Below are positions 8,054 to 16,787 of a DNA stretch of 37,038 nt, one piece after another. The stretch spans positions 1 to 37,038 of the forward strand of contig JASDTB010000003.1 in the NCBI GenBank assembly GCA_041441455.1. Direction: 5' to 3'. The translations under genes were made by a program, and so were the position numbers. Below the pieces are notes generated by a model that did not search any database, was not told the origin of the DNA, and saw nothing but the letters and a program-made list of their open reading frames with translations. The stretch comes from JAFIHK01 sp041441455. GTDB lineage: Bacteria; Bacteroidota; Bacteroidia; Bacteroidales; UBA932. Every line of letters starts with the position of its first letter. Position 1 is the first letter of the stretch.

Positions 8054-8800
8054 ATGTATCGACTTCTTGCAGCATTGATGTTTTTCACAAAACTCCCAAT
8101 TATAAACCGGATCAAGATACCAGAAGAGTATTTTAGGGATGTTATAAACTACTGGTATTATACAGGTTTGCTTACCTCAGCTACTATGGTTGGAGTTTAC
8201 ATGTTATTTTACCAAATTCTTGGAAGTGAATTAGCCATCATTGCAGCAATTCTCTCTAGAGTTCTTTTGACAGGAGCTCTCCACGAAGATGGGTTTGCTG
8301 ATTTTTTCGATGGCTTTGGAGGTGGTCGGACAAAAGAAAAAATATTGATGATCATGAAAGATTCCAGGGTTGGAACTTATGGAGTTATTGCCTTGATTCT
8401 CTATTTTTTAACATTTTACAAGACACTGGTAAATCTGCCTTACGACCTATTAATCAAATCGTTACTCATTGGAGATCCTCTTGCGAAATTTATTTCGTCA
8501 CAAATCACCCTGTTTCTTAAGTACTCTAGAAAGGTAGAAGAGAGTAAGTCTGGTGTTATTTATTTGAAAGGTGGGATGTTACAAAAGGCACTTCAAGGTG
8601 TCTTATGTATATTGATGATTTATTTTTTGCTCCCACAGCAATATTATTTATGTGTTGCAGCGCCAATAGTCGTTTTTGCATCTTGCACTATCTATCTTGC
8701 AAAAAAAATAGGCGGATACACTGGAGACTGTTGCGGTGCAGTTTTTGTAATGAGTGAATTGTCATTTTACATGGCTATATTAATAACCTACAATATCTAA
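8054..8800 (+). CDS. cobS: Adenosylcobinamide-GDP ribazoletransferase (cobalamin synthase)
   Basis: CobS is an integral membrane enzyme that condenses adenosylcobinamide-GDP with alpha-ribazole or its phosphate to give cobalamin or its 5'-phosphate. The protein has 248 residues, several hydrophobic helices and the characteristic acidic motif GALHEDGFADFFDGFGGG around residues 74-91, followed by MKDSRVGTYG. It starts 23 bases after cobT. The stop codon overlaps the next start (TAATG at 8798-8802). Confidence 0.93.
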   Translation: MYRLLAALMFFTKLPIINRIKIPEEYFRDVINYWYYTGLLTSATMVGVYMLFYQILGSELAIIAAILSRVLLTGALHEDGFADFFDGFGGGRTKEKILMIMKDSRVGTYGVIALILYFLTFYKTLVNLPYDLLIKSLLIGDPLAKFISSQITLFLKYSRKVEESKSGVIYLKGGMLQKALQGVLCILMIYFLLPQQYYLCVAAPIVVFASCTIYLAKKIGGYTGDCCGAVFVMSELSFYMAILITYNI

Positions 8801-10047
8801 TGGAAATCTATCTGGTAAGACACACGGCAGTCGATATCCCACCAGGAACCTGTTATGGATCCAGTGATGTTCCACCTGCAAAAAGCTTCGAAGCCGATGC
8901 AGAGTTAGTTAAGATGAAGATCTCGGAAATTATTTTCGACAAGGTCTTCACGAGTCCAAAAACAAGATGTAAAGCATTGTGCAAATATCTTGGTTATAGG
9001 GCTAATACAGACAAAAGATTGTCTGAAATGGACTTTGGTGAATGGGAGATGCGACGATGGGACGAAATCACTGACCCTAGTCTTAATGTCTGGTACAATG
9101 AGTGGATTTTCAACAAAGCAGGAGGTGGTGAGTCATTTTTTGATCTGTTTCTTCGCTTCGGCGAATTCATGGATGAGTTACGAGAGAAAAAGTTCAAAAG
9201 GGTTCTCTTGATAACGCATGGTGGAATATTGGCTGCAGCAAGGGTCTACTTTGGAAATTCTGATATTAAATCGGCTCTGGAGATTGTTCCAACTTATGGA
9301 GAGGTTGCCAAGTATGAATTAGATAACTATTCCGATGACAAACATAGTCATCAAGTGGTTATTGTAAGGCATGGAGAGAGCACATGGAATGCTCAAAATA
9401 GATTGACTGGTTGGAGTGATGTTCCTTTGACCGAAAAGGGGAAACTAGAATCCGAAGCTTGTGGCTATTACTTAAGAGGACGAGGTCTCTCCTTCGATAA
9501 AGCTTTTGTCTCTTCGCTTCGCCGTTGCTACGACTCAATGGAGATTCTTCTAAACTCTTCGGGGAATAGTGATGTTGGAATCAATAGAGATTGGAGGATT
9601 AACGAAAACCACTATGGTGTTCTTCAAGGGATGACTAGAGATGAGGCTGAGAGGTTCTTAGGGTGTAGTGAGGGTGCAAAATGGTACAATTTCTACGATA
9701 AGAGGCCGCCTCAAATTGATCGATTAGACAGAAGATTTCCTGGCAATGATCCTGCCTATTCGGGCATCGACCCAGAGAATCTGCCAACTGGAGAGTCGTT
9801 TAAAGACCTAAACAAAAGAGTAATCGACTTTTGGGAAGACTCTTTAGTCCCTTCGCTCCGCTATAACAGAAAGATCATTATCTGTGCTCATGGTAACTCG
9901 ATAAGGGAGATTATCAGACACTTATCATTGAGTACAAACGAAGCACTCAAGGACTATTTGATGCCTTCTGCTAGACCTTTGATTCTTGATTACAATCCAG
10001 AAACATCTAAATTCTCTATCAATCCTACAAGCCCCGTGAAACTCTAA
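8800..10047 (+). CDS. Fusion: CobC-like alpha-ribazole phosphatase plus 2,3-BPG-dependent phosphoglycerate mutase
   Basis: One 415-residue reading frame holds two complete histidine-phosphatase-superfamily domains. Residues 1-180 resemble alpha-ribazole-5'-phosphate phosphatase (CobC), which dephosphorylates the last intermediates of cobalamin assembly: LVRHT with His8, LSEMDFGEWE at 74-82 and ITHGG with His140. Residues 184-415 match cofactor-dependent phosphoglycerate mutase (GpmA): IVRHGESTWN with His191, NRLTGWSDVPLTEKG, NENHYGVLQG with Glu269, YDKRPP and AHGNS with His364. Both sets of catalytic residues are kept. Translation is coupled to cobS (TAATG). Position supports the CobC role. 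The mutase half could serve glycolysis or have been recruited to the corrinoid substrate. The 3' end overlaps convergent copA by 23 bases. Confidence 0.88.
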   Translation: MEIYLVRHTAVDIPPGTCYGSSDVPPAKSFEADAELVKMKISEIIFDKVFTSPKTRCKALCKYLGYRANTDKRLSEMDFGEWEMRRWDEITDPSLNVWYNEWIFNKAGGGESFFDLFLRFGEFMDELREKKFKRVLLITHGGILAAARVYFGNSDIKSALEIVPTYGEVAKYELDNYSDDKHSHQVVIVRHGESTWNAQNRLTGWSDVPLTEKGKLESEACGYYLRGRGLSFDKAFVSSLRRCYDSMEILLNSSGNSDVGINRDWRINENHYGVLQGMTRDEAERFLGCSEGAKWYNFYDKRPPQIDRLDRRFPGNDPAYSGIDPENLPTGESFKDLNKRVIDFWEDSLVPSLRYNRKIIICAHGNSIREIIRHLSLSTNEALKDYLMPSARPLILDYNPETSKFSINPTSPVKL

Positions 10048-12244
10048 GGCTATTAGCTACTACAGAAACAGAACTGAATGCCATAGCTGCTGCTGCAACA
10101 ACAGGGTCTAACATAAATCCGTATGATGGATAGAGCATACCTGCTGCAATTGGAATTGCAACTATATTGTAAACAAACGCCCAAAATAGATTCTGTCTAA
10201 TCAATCTTACAGTTTTTTTCGAGATATCGAAAGCGGTATTCAATAGTTTCAGGTCCGAAGTAATTAGTGTTACCATAGCAACATCCATAGCTATATCTGT
10301 TCCTTTTCCCATAGCAATACTTACATCGGCAACAGCCAAAGCTTGAGTGTCGTTAATTCCGTCTCCTACCATTGCTACAACTTTGCCCTTCTGTTTGAGG
10401 TTTTTAACATACTCCTCTTTATCGGCAGGTTTCACTGATGCTCTGTAATTTTCAATCTCTAACTTCGCGGCCATGACTCTTGCTGATGCAGGATTATCTC
10501 CTGTGAGCATGTGAATCTCTATTCCTCTCTCTCTCAAAAGTCTCAATGCATCCATCGTTGTCTCTTTAATTCTATCGGAGACAGAGATAACGGCAATTAG
10601 CTCCTTCCCTCTTCCATAGTAGATTAGACTATCTCCTTCGTCGGTCTCCCTCTTCACAGCATCTTTCATTTTGTCGTCCAAAATCGCCTCAGCCTCTCTC
10701 ACCATCTCCTCGTTTCCTGCCCAATAGTGAGTCCCTTCACAGGTTGCTTCAACTCCTGTTCCTGTATGGCTTTTAAACGATTCAAGGATTGGAGTATCGC
10801 CTTTGTAAGGATGAAGATCGCTCTTTAAATACTCTGCAACTGCCTCTGCTAAAGGGTGCTCCGACATCATCTCCAAGTCGAGAAGGATCTTCTTTTCGAA
10901 ATCATTTTGTCTTTTGAGCCAAATCCATTTTTTAACCGATGGCTTTCCGTAGGTTAATGTTCCTGTCTTATCGAGGATTATTGTGTCAACCTTTATCATC
11001 TGCTCTAAAGCTGTTGCATCTTTTATGAGGATGTTTCGTTGGGCTGCCTTTCCGATTCCTACCATCAATGCTGTGGGAGTTGCCAGCCCTAATGCGCATG
11101 GGCAGGCGATCACTAAGACAGAGACTGCGGCTACTAATGCATGGGCAAAGCCGTACTCTCCTCCAAATATAATCCAGACTCCGAATGTTATGATCGATAT
11201 CAAGATTACTGCAGGAACGAAGAATGCTGCGATTTTGTCTGCAATCTTTTGCACTGGGGCCTTACTTCCTTGAGCCTCTCTCACCATTTTAATAATCTGC
11301 GAAAGAAGAGTGTCGCTCCCTACTTTGACCGCCTTGAATCTAAAACTTCCCTTTTGGTTAACTGTTCCGGCATAAACTGGTGATGCTATCTCCTTTCTTG
11401 CTGCAACTGGCTCTCCTGTTATCATGCTCTCATCAACGAAAGAGTCTCCATTCACAATCACTCCGTCCACTGGAATTCTCTCGCCTGGGCGCACAAGGAT
11501 AATGTCGCCAACACGGATCTCTTTGATTGCAATCACTATGTCTTTTCCGTCTCTTGTAACAGTCGCAGTTTTAGGTTGAAGACCCATCAGTTTTTTAATT
11601 GCTCCTGCTGTGTTTCCTTTTGCTCTCTCTTCCAATGTCTTCCCAAGTAGAACAAATGCAATGATCATCGCAGCTGCCTCGAAGTAGAGTGCGTGTTCTA
11701 AACCAGGAACGTGTAAGAAATCGGGAAATATTAGGTTTGCAAGGCTAAAAAGGAATGCAATTGCAACACTGAGTGAGACTAATGTGTCCATGTTTGCGGA
11801 GCCTCTTTTTAGCTGTTTGTATGCGCCAATGTAGAAGTGTCTTCCTGAGTAGAGCACTACAGGAAGTGTCATTCCAAAAACAATCCAGTTCGCAAGATCG
11901 ACTCCCATGAATACCATTGAGATGATCATGATTGGGATTGATAACGACCATGCGATGGTTGTGTCGACGACTAATCTTTTATAGTGTTTTGTTCGCTGGT
12001 CTTCGGCCATGTTTTCGCTGTCATCTTCTATAATCATTCCGTACCCCAGAGAAACTATATTGTCGCGAAGGGTTTCAGGTGTCACCTTGTCGTGGTCGAA
12101 TTCTACTACAGCCGATGAATCGGCAAAGTTTACAACTGCTTTAACGACTCCCTCTGTCTGGTTTAATCGTCTTTCTACACCTGCGGCACATGAGGCACAA
12201 CTGAGCCCTGTAACCGGATACCGTTTTATTGTTATCTTTCCCAT
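10025..12244 (-). CDS. copA: Copper-translocating P-type ATPase
   Basis: This is a P1B-type ATPase that exports copper(I) across the inner membrane. From the ATG at 12244 it has 739 residues. One N-terminal HMA domain carries GLSCASC, and the protein then has TGEP, the membrane CPC in VIACPCALG, the phosphorylation site DKTGTLT, the SEHPLAE motif and the hinge GDGINDTQA. CPC with a CxxC HMA domain fits Cu(I) specificity. A longer in-frame start at 12328 would add 28 residues not typical of the family and would cross the promoter region. It is divergent from the carotenoid operon, and its 3' end overlaps the preceding cobalamin fusion gene. Confidence 0.93.
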   Translation of the reverse strand: MGKITIKRYPVTGLSCASCAAGVERRLNQTEGVVKAVVNFADSSAVVEFDHDKVTPETLRDNIVSLGYGMIIEDDSENMAEDQRTKHYKRLVVDTTIAWSLSIPIMIISMVFMGVDLANWIVFGMTLPVVLYSGRHFYIGAYKQLKRGSANMDTLVSLSVAIAFLFSLANLIFPDFLHVPGLEHALYFEAAAMIIAFVLLGKTLEERAKGNTAGAIKKLMGLQPKTATVTRDGKDIVIAIKEIRVGDIILVRPGERIPVDGVIVNGDSFVDESMITGEPVAARKEIASPVYAGTVNQKGSFRFKAVKVGSDTLLSQIIKMVREAQGSKAPVQKIADKIAAFFVPAVILISIITFGVWIIFGGEYGFAHALVAAVSVLVIACPCALGLATPTALMVGIGKAAQRNILIKDATALEQMIKVDTIILDKTGTLTYGKPSVKKWIWLKRQNDFEKKILLDLEMMSEHPLAEAVAEYLKSDLHPYKGDTPILESFKSHTGTGVEATCEGTHYWAGNEEMVREAEAILDDKMKDAVKRETDEGDSLIYYGRGKELIAVISVSDRIKETTMDALRLLRERGIEIHMLTGDNPASARVMAAKLEIENYRASVKPADKEEYVKNLKQKGKVVAMVGDGINDTQALAVADVSIAMGKGTDIAMDVAMVTLITSDLKLLNTAFDISKKTVRLIRQNLFWAFVYNIVAIPIAAGMLYPSYGFMLDPVVAAAAMAFSSVSVVANSLRVSRGL

Positions 12245-12248
12245 ATTA

Positions 12249-12256
12249 CAAATATA
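12249..12256 (-). promoter_or_regulatory. Possible -7 box for copA
   Basis: Read on the minus strand this is TATATTTG, matching TAnnTTTG. It ends only 4 bases before the copA ATG, so a transcript from it would be essentially leaderless. I found no convincing -33 TTG at the right distance. Confidence 0.35.
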
Positions 12257-12288
12257 TGTTTTAATAACATTTTGCCCCTTAAAATGTT

Positions 12289-12316
12289 TTGAATCCGATT
12301 CGGAATGGTATATTTG
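12289..12316 (+). promoter_or_regulatory. Promoter of the carotenoid operon with internal inverted repeat
   Basis: TTG at 12289-12291 and TATATTTG at 12309-12316 are 17 bases apart, and transcription would start about 20 bases before the crtI ATG. Between the two boxes lies TCCGATTCGGA (12294-12304), an inverted repeat around a central T. Its location fits an operator, but the regulator is unknown. Confidence 0.5.
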
Positions 12317-12342
12317 TAATAATATCAAAAAAATAGTGTAGA

Positions 12343-13821
12343 ATGAAGAGGGTTGTGATTGCAGGTGCCGGTTTTTCTGGATTGTCGGCTGCTTGTTACC
12401 TTGCCAAAGCTGGGTATGATGTGGTTGTGTTAGAAAAGAACGACACTATTGGTGGCAGGGCAAGACAATTGAAAAGGGATGGATTCACGTTTGATATGGG
12501 TCCGACATTTTATTGGATGCCCGATATTTTCGAAAAATTCTTTGCAGACTTTTCCCATAAATCTTCAGATTTTTACAAACTTGTAAGGCTCGATCCTGGT
12601 TATTCTATCTTCTTCGGAAAGGGGAACTCTATAGATGTAACCTCTAATTTTGATGAGCTTTGCCGACAATTTGAATCGAGGGAGAGGGGAAGTTCCGAAT
12701 TTTTGAAGAAATTTACTGAGGAGGGGGAGTTTAATTACAGAGTTGCTGTAGACAAAGTGATTTATAAGCCTGGGCTATCTCCTACCGAACTTGTTATGTT
12801 GGAGACAATCTCTAGGTCGCATCAGTTTTTGTCTTCTATTAGTGGAGGAATTCGGAGAGCGATTAAGAGCCCAGAACTTATTAGTACACTTGAATTCCCT
12901 GTTCTATTCTTGGGGGCGATGCCTCAAGACACGCCATATTTCTACAATTTTATGAATTATGCCGACATTAAGCTCGGCACTTGGCATATTGAAGGTGGAT
13001 TTTATAAACTCGCCGAGGCAATGGCTGATATTGCACGTAATTTGGGTGCCGAAATACGATGCTCTGAATGTATAACCAAGGTTGAGATTGAGAATAAGAG
13101 GGCGAAACATCTCACTTTAAAATCGGGCGAGGTGGTTGAATTCGATACAATTCTATTCTCGTCTGACTATCACCATTCTGAATTATTGATCGATGAGCAA
13201 TATCGCAACTACTCCGAAGATTATTGGAGACATAGGGTATTTGCCCCATCAGCTCTTATGTTTTATGTGGGATTCAGCGAAAAGTTGAAAAATTTGAAGC
13301 ACCACTCGCTGTTCTTTGATACTGACTTCAACACACATGCTCATAGTATTTACAAAGATGCAAAATGGCCTGCTAAACCTCTGTTTTACGCAAGTTTTCC
13401 TTCGATGTCCGATGGGTCTCTTGCTCCAGAGGGCAAAGAGTGTGGTATTTTCTTGATTCCGGTTGCGCCTGGGCTGAACGATAGTAATATCGATAAAGGG
13501 CAATATCTGAGTGAAATTTTGTCGAGAATCGAGAGTGTGACTGGTGAGAGTGTTTCGAGTAAAGTTCTGTTCAGTGAAGCCTACTCTGTGAGTGATTTTG
13601 CGAGGGATTACAATGCCTATAAAGGTAATGCGTATGGTCTCTCCAATATACTTACTCAGACTGCGTTTCTAAAACCTAAACTATATAATAAAAAGATAGA
13701 TAATATATTCTATTGCGGTCAATTAACTGTTCCTGGCCCAGGTGTTCCACCTTCGCTGATTTCGGGGAAAATTGTATCGGAACTCATCAGCAAAAAGAAA
13801 GAACATGGATCAATTGTATAA
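12343..13821 (+). CDS. crtI: Phytoene desaturase (CrtI family)
   Basis: The 492-residue flavoprotein has the N-terminal FAD-binding motif VIAGAGFSGLSAA with acceptor-strand VVVLEKN, GGRARQ, FDMGPTFYWMPD and the C-terminal FAD motif FYCGQLTVPGPGVPPSLISGK. CrtI enzymes desaturate phytoene stepwise, normally to lycopene or neurosporene, at the membrane. It is the first gene of a carotenoid operon and overlaps phytoene synthase by 17 bases. A second family member sits two genes downstream. I assign this one as the phytoene desaturase because it is directly coupled to crtB, but the division of labour between the two is an inference. Confidence 0.85.
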   Translation: MKRVVIAGAGFSGLSAACYLAKAGYDVVVLEKNDTIGGRARQLKRDGFTFDMGPTFYWMPDIFEKFFADFSHKSSDFYKLVRLDPGYSIFFGKGNSIDVTSNFDELCRQFESRERGSSEFLKKFTEEGEFNYRVAVDKVIYKPGLSPTELVMLETISRSHQFLSSISGGIRRAIKSPELISTLEFPVLFLGAMPQDTPYFYNFMNYADIKLGTWHIEGGFYKLAEAMADIARNLGAEIRCSECITKVEIENKRAKHLTLKSGEVVEFDTILFSSDYHHSELLIDEQYRNYSEDYWRHRVFAPSALMFYVGFSEKLKNLKHHSLFFDTDFNTHAHSIYKDAKWPAKPLFYASFPSMSDGSLAPEGKECGIFLIPVAPGLNDSNIDKGQYLSEILSRIESVTGESVSSKVLFSEAYSVSDFARDYNAYKGNAYGLSNILTQTAFLKPKLYNKKIDNIFYCGQLTVPGPGVPPSLISGKIVSELISKKKEHGSIV

Positions 13822-14653
13822 AGAGACATCATTTGCCACAGGAAGGCTTATTACAAATCTTTACAGTACTTCATTCTCTTCGGGGGTAAAGTCGCTTGGG
13901 AGAGATGTGCAAGATGCGATTTATGCGGTTTACGGATTTGTACGTCTTGCCGATGAGATTGTTGACACGTTTCATGAATTTGATAAATCTGTCCTAATTG
14001 AAGAGTTTGAACGGGAGTATTACTGTTCGCTTGAGCGTGGAATTAGTCTTAATCCAGCTATTAATGCGTTCCAACTTACTGTAAAGGAGTACTCTATTCC
14101 CGATGATTTAGTTCAGGCTTTTCTAAAAAGTATGAAGAGTGACATCTCTGAGCATAGTTACGACGAAGAGGGTATCAGGGCATATATTTATGGCTCTGCT
14201 GATGTTGTTGGATTGATGTGTCTAAAGATTTTCACTCATGGTCAAGAGGGGTTGTACGATAGTTTAAAGCCGTCTGCAATGCGCCTTGGATCTGCTTTTC
14301 AGAAAGTTAATTTTTTACGCGACATCAAAAATGATACTGAGAATTTGTCTCGGTGCTATTTTCCAATTCTCAAAGAGAGGGAGCTCGATGAGGAGGCAAA
14401 AAGGGTAATTATTTCCGATATTTTGTCTGATTTTGATGCTGCAATAATTGGGATCAGATATTTGCCGAAAAGTTGTCGTTTTGGTGTATTCTTGGCCTAC
14501 AAGTATTACAGGAGGCTAACATACAAAATCTGCTCTACCAGTGCAAAAGAGCTATCTTCGTCAAGAGTTAGGGTTAGTGGATTAGGAAAGTTAGTTGTAT
14601 ATTTAAAGGCTCTTGTTCTATACAAAACAAATCTTTATAAAATTCTTAAATAA
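13805..14653 (+). CDS. crtB: Phytoene synthase
   Basis: CrtB condenses two geranylgeranyl diphosphates to phytoene. The 282-residue protein is of the squalene/phytoene synthase fold. The first aspartate-rich region is VRLADEIVDTFHEFD and the second is QKVNFLRDIKND; YAVYGFVR precedes the first, as usual. The ATG at 13805 gives MDQLYKE and fits family N-termini; an in-frame start at 13772 would only extend it into crtI. Its stop overlaps the next start (TAATG at 14651-14655). No geranylgeranyl diphosphate synthase is in the window. Confidence 0.9.
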   Translation: MDQLYKETSFATGRLITNLYSTSFSSGVKSLGRDVQDAIYAVYGFVRLADEIVDTFHEFDKSVLIEEFEREYYCSLERGISLNPAINAFQLTVKEYSIPDDLVQAFLKSMKSDISEHSYDEEGIRAYIYGSADVVGLMCLKIFTHGQEGLYDSLKPSAMRLGSAFQKVNFLRDIKNDTENLSRCYFPILKERELDEEAKRVIISDILSDFDAAIIGIRYLPKSCRFGVFLAYKYYRRLTYKICSTSAKELSSSRVRVSGLGKLVVYLKALVLYKTNLYKILK

Positions 14654-16100
14654 TGAAAATTGCGGTAATTGGTGCGGGTATTGGAGGACTGGCTTCTTCG
14701 GTAAGACTAGCCTCAAGAGGTCATGAGGTTACTGTCTTTGAGAAGAACAGTTTACCTGGCGGTAAGATTTCCGAGATTAGAGAAAAAGGATTTCGTTTCG
14801 ATACGGGTCCTTCGCTCTTTACTCTTCCGCAGCTTATTGACGATCTATTCGCGATAGCTGGTGAGAAGAGAGAAGATTATATTGATTGGTTTAAACTCGA
14901 AAGTAGTTGCAAATATTTCTTCTCTAATGGGAAAAAGCTGACCTTTTATGATGATTTACAAAANNNNNNNNNNAAAGAAACTAATTAGAACAGTTTCCCA
15001 AGGTAACACTAAGACTAGACGATTCGGAAATGGTATACAATTTTACTAGCAATCTTTTTATTTTCAATGATTTTCACAAGTTCTCCAACTTTATAAAGCC
15101 GGAAAACAAAAAGATTTTGTCTGCTCTTAAAGACCTAAAGTTTGGAAAGACTATGCACTCTGTAAATGAGGATGAATTTCTAGACAGGAACATTGTGCAG
15201 CTCTTCGACAGGTATGCAACTTATAATGGGTCTGATCCTTATAGAGCTCCTGCAACTCTTAATATGATTGCGCATCTGGAGCATAATATTGGCACCTATT
15301 TCCCACAAGGTGGAATCTATCAAATCGCTGATGCTTTGTATCGCCTGGCAATGAAGAAGGGTGTTACTTTTGAGTTCGATTCGGAGGTTGAAAACATCTC
15401 TCTTCGTGGTAAAAGGGTGACTGGAGTCAGGGTAAAGGGTGAAGATAGGGTCTTCGACAGAGTTGTCTGCGATGCTGACGTTAACTATGTTGCCTCGAAA
15501 TTAGTAAAGCATCCTCTTGAAAAACGTTTAAAGAGAGCTGAGTTATCTACCTCTGCTCTTATTTTCTACTGGGGAATCAATAGGAAGTATGACATTCTCG
15601 ATGTCCACAATGTAATTTTCAGTGGTGATTATGCCAGTGAATTCAAATTACTGTTCGAAAGGAAGATTCTGTCATTCGATCCAACGATCTATATTTTTGT
15701 TAGTTCAAAAGCGGTTCCTGCCGATGCGCCTGATGGTTGCGAGAATTGGTTTGTTATGCTAAATGCTCCGATAGATAGTGGCCAGAACTGGAGTACATTT
15801 ATTAATCAGTCGAGAGCTGTGGTGATTAAGAAGATAAATGCAACACTTGGCATTGATCTCGAAAAACATATTGTTGTTGAGAAGATTGCAACTCCTAAGA
15901 CTATTGAAAAGAATACAAACAGTCTCCATGGAGCTCTGTATGGTTCTGCTTCTAATAGTGCTTTTTCTGCCTTTTTGCGTCATCCAAACAGAGTAAGTGG
16001 TTTAAAAAATATCTTCTTTGTTGGAGGAAGCGTTCATCCTGGCGGAGGGATTCCGTTGTGCCTTGCTAGTGCCGCAATTGTTGATAAAGAGTTTAAATAG
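14653..16100 (+). CDS. Second CrtI-family carotenoid desaturase (interrupted by assembly gap)
   Basis: The N-terminal part (14653-14963) has the FAD motif VIGAGIGGLASS, VTVFEKN, GGKIS and FDTGPSLFTLP. The C-terminal part (from about 14975) has YFPQGGIYQIADALY and the closing motif FFVGGSVHPGGGIPLCLASA. Between them lie 10 N bases at 14964-14973. After the gap the frame reads KKLI and then, one base displaced near 14987, EQFPKVTLRLDD, continuing into the main frame. I therefore read one gene of about 480 residues with a gap-edge error, not two genes. The family includes 3,4-desaturases (CrtD) and phytoene desaturases. With a CruF-like hydratase next door, a CrtD-like 3,4-desaturation after 1,2-hydration is likely. 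Confidence 0.75.
14964..14973. other. Assembly gap (10 N)
   Basis: Ten undetermined bases lie inside the second crtI-family gene. The residues on either side (LTFYDDLQK before, KKLIEQFPK after) are spaced about as expected for family members, so little sequence seems to be missing, but 10 may be a nominal gap size. Confidence 0.95.
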
Positions 16101-16121
16101 TAAAGTAAAATATTAGTCATT

Positions 16122-16787
16122 TTGAATAAGGTTGAAAGTTATATTGACTCGCTTGTTAACGATAAAGTGATCACAATCAATATCGTTCGCTTTTACTGTA
16201 TAGGATTGCTTCTTTTTGCTATTCCCTATACAAGAGAGTTGTTCTATATTCTTAATCCATTTAATTTTATTCTTGCTACTGCTGTTATCTTTTGGAAACA
16301 TAATCAAAGCAGAGTGAAATTGGCTATCTTTTTCGCAATCATTGGAATAAGCTCATTTGTTATTGAAAGTATAGGGGTCAATACTGGTAAAATTTTTGGG
16401 GAGTATGAATACCTGCACTCTCTTGGCCCTGAGCTCTTCAACACTCCTATTGTAATCTCATTGAATTGGTTTATGCTTGTTTATATTACAGCTGGATTTT
16501 CTGACCGGTTAGTAAATGGACATATTCCAAAAATCGTTGTTGGTGCATTGATTATGACTGGCTACGATCTAATTGTTGAGCTGACTGCCCCTGCAATGGG
16601 AATGTGGATATTTAACGGAGGAACACCTCCTCTTCAAAATTATCTAGCGTGGTTGATTCTCTCGATTATCTTTCATGCTATCTTCAGGTTGTTTAAAATT
16701 GAGTCCGAAAAGAAGTTGTCAGAAATGCTCTACCTTACTCAGCTTGTCTTCTTGCTTCTTGTTTATATCTTATTAATTCTAAGATGA
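16122..16787 (+). CDS. cruF: CruF-like carotenoid 1,2-hydratase (DUF422 membrane protein)
   Basis: The 221-residue protein is mostly hydrophobic with about seven predicted membrane segments. It carries the DUF422/CruF signature: ESIGVNTGKIFGEYEY, LGPELFNTPIVISLNWFML and later MTGYDLIVELTAPAMGMW. CruF proteins add water across the terminal 1,2 double bond of acyclic carotenoid ends, giving a tertiary hydroxyl; related DUF422 proteins are bisanhydrobacterioruberin hydratases or lycopene cyclase-like, so cyclisation is an alternative. Translation must start at the TTG at 16122, since the first in-frame ATG is too far inside. Its 3' end overlaps the acyltransferase by 4 bases. Confidence 0.78.
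   Translation: MNKVESYIDSLVNDKVITINIVRFYCIGLLLFAIPYTRELFYILNPFNFILATAVIFWKHNQSRVKLAIFFAIIGISSFVIESIGVNTGKIFGEYEYLHSLGPELFNTPIVISLNWFMLVYITAGFSDRLVNGHIPKIVVGALIMTGYDLIVELTAPAMGMWIFNGGTPPLQNYLAWLILSIIFHAIFRLFKIESEKKLSEMLYLTQLVFLLLVYILLILR

Noticed and set aside
12291..12307. A definite CarH/LitR operator
   Set aside because: The inverted repeat does not contain a recognisable CarH-type site and no such regulator is in the window; it is kept only as a hypothesis.
12247..12328. N-terminal extension of CopA
   Set aside because: The HMA domain begins normally after the ATG at 12244, and the extension crosses the divergent promoter region.
15030..16100. A separate gene starting at the ATG at 15030
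   Set aside because: The upstream codons in the same frame continue the desaturase family sequence; the ATG is internal to the gapped second CrtI-family gene.
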